From positions 1 through 10,409 of the forward strand of contig JAPSKG010000060.1 of assembly GCA_031177795.1 (NCBI GenBank): 10,409 bases of DNA, written 5' to 3'. Below, piece by piece: positions 7,137 to 10,409 of this stretch. The DNA comes from Domibacillus sp. GTDB taxonomy: Bacteria > Bacillota > Bacilli > Bacillales > Domibacillaceae. A program made the translations under genes and the position numbers. Each line of letters starts with the position of its first letter. Within the stretch, counting starts at the first letter, position 1. The notes beneath the pieces are model-generated. The model saw only the letters and a list, made by a program, of their open reading frames with translations, searched no databases and had not been told where the DNA came from.

Positions 7137-7348
7137 TGTAAGTTTCCCCTTTTCATTTATCCATTTTTTTTATTATAACTCTTTTTTAAAAAAGTATGAT
7201 ATGTGCTAATTAAGTCAAAATAATGAGATTGCAAAAGTTAGCATTGTACTATAATCGCTTTAAGCCATCAACTAAAGTAGCTCTTAGTTTTGACTGTGCT
7301 TAACTTGGAATCTTTCGTAATGAAAAGATAGAAAGAGGAGGAAAAACA
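7137..7348. promoter_or_regulatory. Divergent control region of the regulator and hydrolase genes
   Basis: The region contains TGCTAA (7204-7209) and its inverse TTAGCA (7238-7243), which flank the -35 of the hydrolase promoter and could be AraC-family half-sites. A second short inverted repeat is AACTAA/TTAGTT (7270-7275, 7284-7289). A 14-base palindrome, CTTTTTTAAAAAAG, lies at 7181-7194. For the regulator, the minus strand offers TATAAT (7177-7172) but no good -35 at the right distance. None of these operators is proven. Confidence 0.4.
7229..7255 (+). promoter_or_regulatory. Candidate sigma-A promoter of the GH2 gene
   Basis: TTGCAA (7229-7234) and a perfect TATAAT (7250-7255) are separated by 15 bases, two short of ideal, about 90 bases ahead of the start codon. 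A suboptimal spacer fits a promoter that needs an activator such as the divergent AraC-family protein. A cre-like sequence with two mismatches (TATAATCGCTTTAA, 7250-7263) overlaps the -10 and could allow CcpA repression. That part is weak. Confidence 0.45.
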
Positions 7349-9673
7349 ATGAGGAAAGCAATTAACATTAACGATTCGTGGAAATTCACCAAACAAGATG
7401 ATGTAAACGCTATAAATAAAACTTATAAAGCCGGTAACTGGGAAGCTGTGAATATCCCTCATACGTGGAACGCTATTGACGGAGCAAATGGGTTTGATTT
7501 TTATAAAGGTGCTTGCTGGTATAGAAAAGAATTTTTTCTAGATGCAATAGATCAAGGAAACAAGATATTTATTGAATTCAATGGATCGAACAGCGTTACA
7601 GATGTTTATGTGAACGGAGAGCATATGGGTCAGCATCGAGGTGGTTACTCTATTTTCCGTTTTGATATAACTGAATTTGTTGAATTTGGCACTCAAAATA
7701 CGCTGACTGTTAAAGTAGATAACACGGTTGTTGATGATGTATACCCCCAAATGGCAGATTTTACGTTTTACGGCGGGATTTACCGCGATGTTAATCTTGT
7801 CATTGCAAACCCAGTCCATTTTGATTTAATGGATTATGGCTCAAAAGGAGTTTACGTTATCCAAGAAAATGTAAGCCAGGAAAAAGCTTTGTTAACGATT
7901 AAATCCAAAGTAGTAAATGACCGTGAAGAAAACACAAAAATAAGACTCTGGGCAGATATTTTGGACGCAGACGGCCACTCTGCAGCTTATGCAGCAAAAG
8001 AAGTGACACTTCCCGCTGGAGAAACAAAGGAAATAGAAATGCCCGTTGTAATTGACAATCCAACCTTATGGAATGGCAAGAAAAATGCTTATTTATATGA
8101 AGCAAAAGTATCTCTAGTAAGCTTTAACGATACCATTGATGAGCTTTCAATTCCTTTTGGCGCACGCTATTTTGAAGTAGATGCCGAAAAAGGATTTTTC
8201 TTAAATGGCGAGCACCTTTCTTTAAATGGGGTATCAAGACATCAAGACCGCAAAGATATGGGATGGGCTATTACGAAAAAAGAACATGATGAAGATATGG
8301 AGTTAATTAAAGAAGTAGGGGCCACTTCAATCAGATTAGCTCACTATCAGCATGATCAATACTTCTATGATTTGTGTGATAAAGAAGGAATGGTCGTATG
8401 GGCTGAAATACCGTTTATATCGGTTATGTCTAAAACCGAGCTAGAAGGCATAAACGCCAAACAGCAAATGATTGAATTGATCAGGCAAAACTTCAACCAC
8501 CCTTCCATAATTTTCTGGGGCATTCAAAATGAAATTCAAATTAGTGGCGAGAGGCCTGAACTTAGAAAACTGGTAAATGAATTAAATCAATTAACAAAAC
8601 AGGAAGACCCTACCCGTTTAACAACAATGGCAAATGTAATGTTTGTGGAAGATTCCGACGAGTATAACCATGTAACGGATACTATTGGCTACAATAAGTA
8701 TTATGGCTGGTACCAAGGAAAAGCAGAAGATTTTGCAGGCTGGATTGATGGCTTCCACAAAACCAATCCGCATGTCAAATTAGGAATCTCCGAATATGGT
8801 GCAGAAGGCATTTTACAATATCATAGCAATGATCCAAAAGTAAAAGATTATACAGAAGAGTATCATGCTCTATATCATGAAACAGTTTGGAATATTTTCA
8901 AAGAACGTCCTTTTCTTTGGTCAACTTACGTGTGGAACATGTTTGATTTTGGTGCCAATATTCGCGATGAAGGCGGCGTTAAAGGAAGAAATAACAAAGG
9001 GCTAATCACTTACGACCGAAAAATTAAAAAAGATGCTTTCTATATGTATAAAGCCAACTGGTCAGATGAAAAGTTTGTTCATATTACAAGCAAACGATTT
9101 GTAGATCGGCCAGATGATAAAATGACAGTTAAGGTTTACTCTAATTGTGAAGAAGTGACACTTTATGCCAATGGATTTAAAGTATCTACAAAAACAAGTG
9201 ATGGCCGGACTTTTGTTTTTGAAAATGTTCCTTTGCAAAATGGCTTAAATGAAATTAAAGTGGTTGCGCACGAAAGTGACGTTACATTTGGGGACACTGC
9301 TCGTTTCAACAAAGTTACTGAACCTAATACAAGTTATAGCGCTCCTGAAGAAGATAGAGGCGGCGTAGTGTCTAACTGGTTTCAAATGCCTGACCTGGAG
9401 GACGTCCAGGTAGAAGAAATTGAAATCACCGATGATGTTTATTCTACACGCTGCACATTTAATGAGCTGATGGAAAACAAAGAAGCTAATGCAATTCTGG
9501 AAAAGTATTTAGGTGATTTTGCGGAACATCCTATGTTTGGAATGGCACAAGGAATGAAAATTGATATGATTGCTTCCATGGCAGAAGATTTGTTTACGGA
9601 AAAAGTGATGTATACAATCAATAAAGAATTAACGAAAATCAAAAAAGAACTAACAAATAGTACGAAAGCATAA
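7349..9673 (+). CDS. Glycoside hydrolase family 2 enzyme (beta-galactosidase / beta-glucuronidase type)
   Basis: A 774-residue cytoplasmic retaining glycosidase with no signal peptide. Domain order: jelly-roll sugar-binding domain (about 1-155; WYRKEF, GGYSIFRFDIT), immunoglobulin-like domain (about 160-275) and TIM barrel (about 280-570). The barrel contains LNGVSRHQDRKDMGWAI, acid/base Glu395 in GIQNEI and nucleophile Glu482 in SEYGAEG. A second beta domain (about 575-655) and a helical C-terminal segment (about 695-774; NELMENKEANAILEKYLG) follow. Overall pattern fits beta-galactosidase-annotated Firmicute enzymes. However, N548-N549-K550 aligns with the N-x-K motif that contacts the carboxylate in beta-glucuronidases, so a uronide substrate remains possible. 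AGGAGG lies 7 bases before the ATG. Divergent from an AraC-family regulator; no permease gene is adjacent. Confidence 0.92.
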   Translation: MRKAININDSWKFTKQDDVNAINKTYKAGNWEAVNIPHTWNAIDGANGFDFYKGACWYRKEFFLDAIDQGNKIFIEFNGSNSVTDVYVNGEHMGQHRGGYSIFRFDITEFVEFGTQNTLTVKVDNTVVDDVYPQMADFTFYGGIYRDVNLVIANPVHFDLMDYGSKGVYVIQENVSQEKALLTIKSKVVNDREENTKIRLWADILDADGHSAAYAAKEVTLPAGETKEIEMPVVIDNPTLWNGKKNAYLYEAKVSLVSFNDTIDELSIPFGARYFEVDAEKGFFLNGEHLSLNGVSRHQDRKDMGWAITKKEHDEDMELIKEVGATSIRLAHYQHDQYFYDLCDKEGMVVWAEIPFISVMSKTELEGINAKQQMIELIRQNFNHPSIIFWGIQNEIQISGERPELRKLVNELNQLTKQEDPTRLTTMANVMFVEDSDEYNHVTDTIGYNKYYGWYQGKAEDFAGWIDGFHKTNPHVKLGISEYGAEGILQYHSNDPKVKDYTEEYHALYHETVWNIFKERPFLWSTYVWNMFDFGANIRDEGGVKGRNNKGLITYDRKIKKDAFYMYKANWSDEKFVHITSKRFVDRPDDKMTVKVYSNCEEVTLYANGFKVSTKTSDGRTFVFENVPLQNGLNEIKVVAHESDVTFGDTARFNKVTEPNTSYSAPEEDRGGVVSNWFQMPDLEDVQVEEIEITDDVYSTRCTFNELMENKEANAILEKYLGDFAEHPMFGMAQGMKIDMIASMAEDLFTEKVMYTINKELTKIKKELTNSTKA

Positions 9674-9844
9674 TTTCGTGCCTTGTTCCACGTATTTAAT
9701 AAAACTTGGGACGGGGTACTTAATTTAACAAAATTCCATACTCTGGCTTGGCTTTCACCGGTTTTTAAACGTTTTTGTTAAGAAAAAAATGAAAGGGAAC
9801 ATCAATTTAATAAGCACCATTTTATCAAAAGTATAAATATATAT

Positions 9845-9880
9845 GAAAAAAGCATCTGTTTCCCTACAGATGCTTTTTTC
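9845..9880 (+). terminator. Strong bidirectional intrinsic terminator
   Basis: GAAAAAAGCATCTG (9845-9858) and CAGATGCTTTTTTC (9867-9880) form a perfect 14-base-pair stem around an 8-base loop (TTTCCCTA). Six T on either strand make it active in both directions. It ends the hydrolase transcript about 170 bases after its stop. It also lies 1 base beyond the stop codon of the decayed minus-strand frame. Confidence 0.88.
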
Positions 9881-9881
9881 T

Positions 9882-10304
9882 TTAGTTTTCCGTTTCGTGG
9901 CTTATACAATAATAACCCAGGCTGGGCATCTTTTTGGGGACTATCATCTCAAATACCTTATCCTTGTTTTGAGGCATTGTATTATTAATTTCTATAATTT
10001 TTCCAAAAGTATGTTTCAGTAATAGCTTTTAAACCAGAAACTCATTTATGTATGGCTCACCCTGGTTAGCCTTAAAGTAGTCCAAAACCAAGACAGCCCG
10101 CTTTCTTAGCACAGGCATCGTTGTTTATTTACCTATTCCTCTTTTTGATTCTACCAATGAATTTTCATATAAAACATTTTTTATTAAGCAAGATAGCTGG
10201 TATTTCTGCTTACATTCCCTTGCAAAGCTTGAGAAACTCAATTTTTTATGATCTGGATGCTTTTCATGGCGACTGGATACTCTTGTTTTAACCCAAATGT
10301 CCTT
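9882..10304 (-). pseudogene. Decayed gene with two in-frame TAA codons
   Basis: One minus-strand frame runs from 10304 to the TAA at 9884-9882, 141 codons, with only two internal stops (TAA at 10127-10125 and at 10031-10029). About ten would be expected by chance. All segments read like protein: SFARECKQKYQLSCLIKNVL, then MPVLRKRAVLVLDYFKANQG (ATG at 10118), then FGKIIEINNTMPQNKDKVFE to a final SHETEN. The third segment ends right against the 9845-9880 terminator. No start codon or Shine-Dalgarno is visible at the upstream end, which abuts the terminator of the next gene, so the 5' part seems lost. I do not recognise the family. The middle and last parts could also be short separate peptides, but I think this less likely. 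Confidence 0.4.
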
Positions 10305-10313
10305 TCAGCAGAG

Positions 10314-10345
10314 AAAAAACCCGCCATAGGTTCCAGACATGGCGG
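10314..10345 (-). terminator. Intrinsic terminator of the right-edge gene
   Basis: On the minus strand CCGCCAT (10345-10339) pairs with ATGGCGG (10327-10321) around an 11-base loop, followed by six T (10319-10314). It lies 9 bases after the stop codon of the partial gene entering from the right edge. Partial A/T complementarity on the other side could allow weak activity on the plus strand. Confidence 0.82.
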
Positions 10346-10354
10346 ATTTTCATC

Positions 10355-10409
10355 TTACTTTTTATATCCAAACTCCGGAATGCTTGTCCATCGCTTGCGT
10401 AACTCGTGA
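10355..10409 (-). CDS. C-terminal end of an unidentified protein, partial
   Basis: The last 17 codons of a minus-strand gene whose body lies beyond the window: HELRKRWTSIPEFGYKK, then TAA at 10357-10355. The frame is supported by its protein-like composition and by the intrinsic terminator 9 bases after the stop. The tail is basic and aromatic. This is too little to assign a family. The alternative frame on this strand gives a shorter, less plausible peptide. Confidence 0.6.
   Translation of the reverse strand, partial: HELRKRWTSIPEFGYKK

Noticed and set aside
9725..9781. TTAACAAAA / TTTTGTTAA inverted repeat after the hydrolase gene
   Set aside because: Nine pairs of mostly A-T with a 39-base loop and no T-tract; the perfect terminator at 9845-9880 explains termination better.
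1..10409. CRISPR arrays, transposases, insertion-sequence ends, tRNA or rRNA genes
   Set aside because: No spaced direct repeats, transposase-like proteins or recognisable tRNA/rRNA sequence were seen on either strand.

Overview
The window looks like chromosome from an AT-rich, endospore-forming member of the Bacillaceae. The evidence is a complete nutrient germinant-receptor operon, Bacillus-type Shine-Dalgarno sequences, GTG/TTG starts and U-tract hairpin terminators. The species cannot be fixed from sequence alone.

Left edge (1-770): a minus-strand gene starts at 61 and runs off the window. Its first 20 codons end in a prepilin-like NNEQGMALI signature. Upstream of it is a GC-richer block with a 60-base stem-loop followed by eleven T on the minus strand (326-397). 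This is a terminator, attenuator or the 3' end of an unknown RNA. A small plus-strand gene (506-769) has a sigma-G/F-type promoter just ahead of its ribosome binding site, so it is probably a forespore gene of unknown function.

770-1256 has no intact gene. It holds one open frame broken by a single stop, and a hairpin that probably ends the ger operon.

1257-5441 (minus strand) is a four-gene germinant receptor operon in the order A-C-B-D: gerA-type membrane subunit, gerC-type lipoprotein, gerB-type APC-fold permease and a small two-helix 'D' protein. The gaps are 23-36 bases. The A-C-B order resembles the B. subtilis gerK operon. The products should assemble in the spore inner membrane and trigger germination when a nutrient is sensed.

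5889-9673 is a divergent sugar-utilisation pair: a 415-residue AraC-family regulator (minus) and a 774-residue cytoplasmic glycoside hydrolase family 2 enzyme (plus). They share a 212-base control region with a plausible promoter, an inverted repeat and a weak cre-like site. No sugar transporter is in view.

9674-10409: a strong bidirectional terminator follows the hydrolase. Next, on the minus strand, is an approximately 140-codon frame broken by two TAA codons and lacking a start, probably a decayed gene. At the right edge are the last 17 codons of another minus-strand gene with its own terminator.

Nothing here is a clearly new biological system. The most worthwhile leads are the orphan stem-loop upstream of the pilin-like gene, the small forespore-type gene, the substrate of the hydrolase, and the D subunit of the germination operon.
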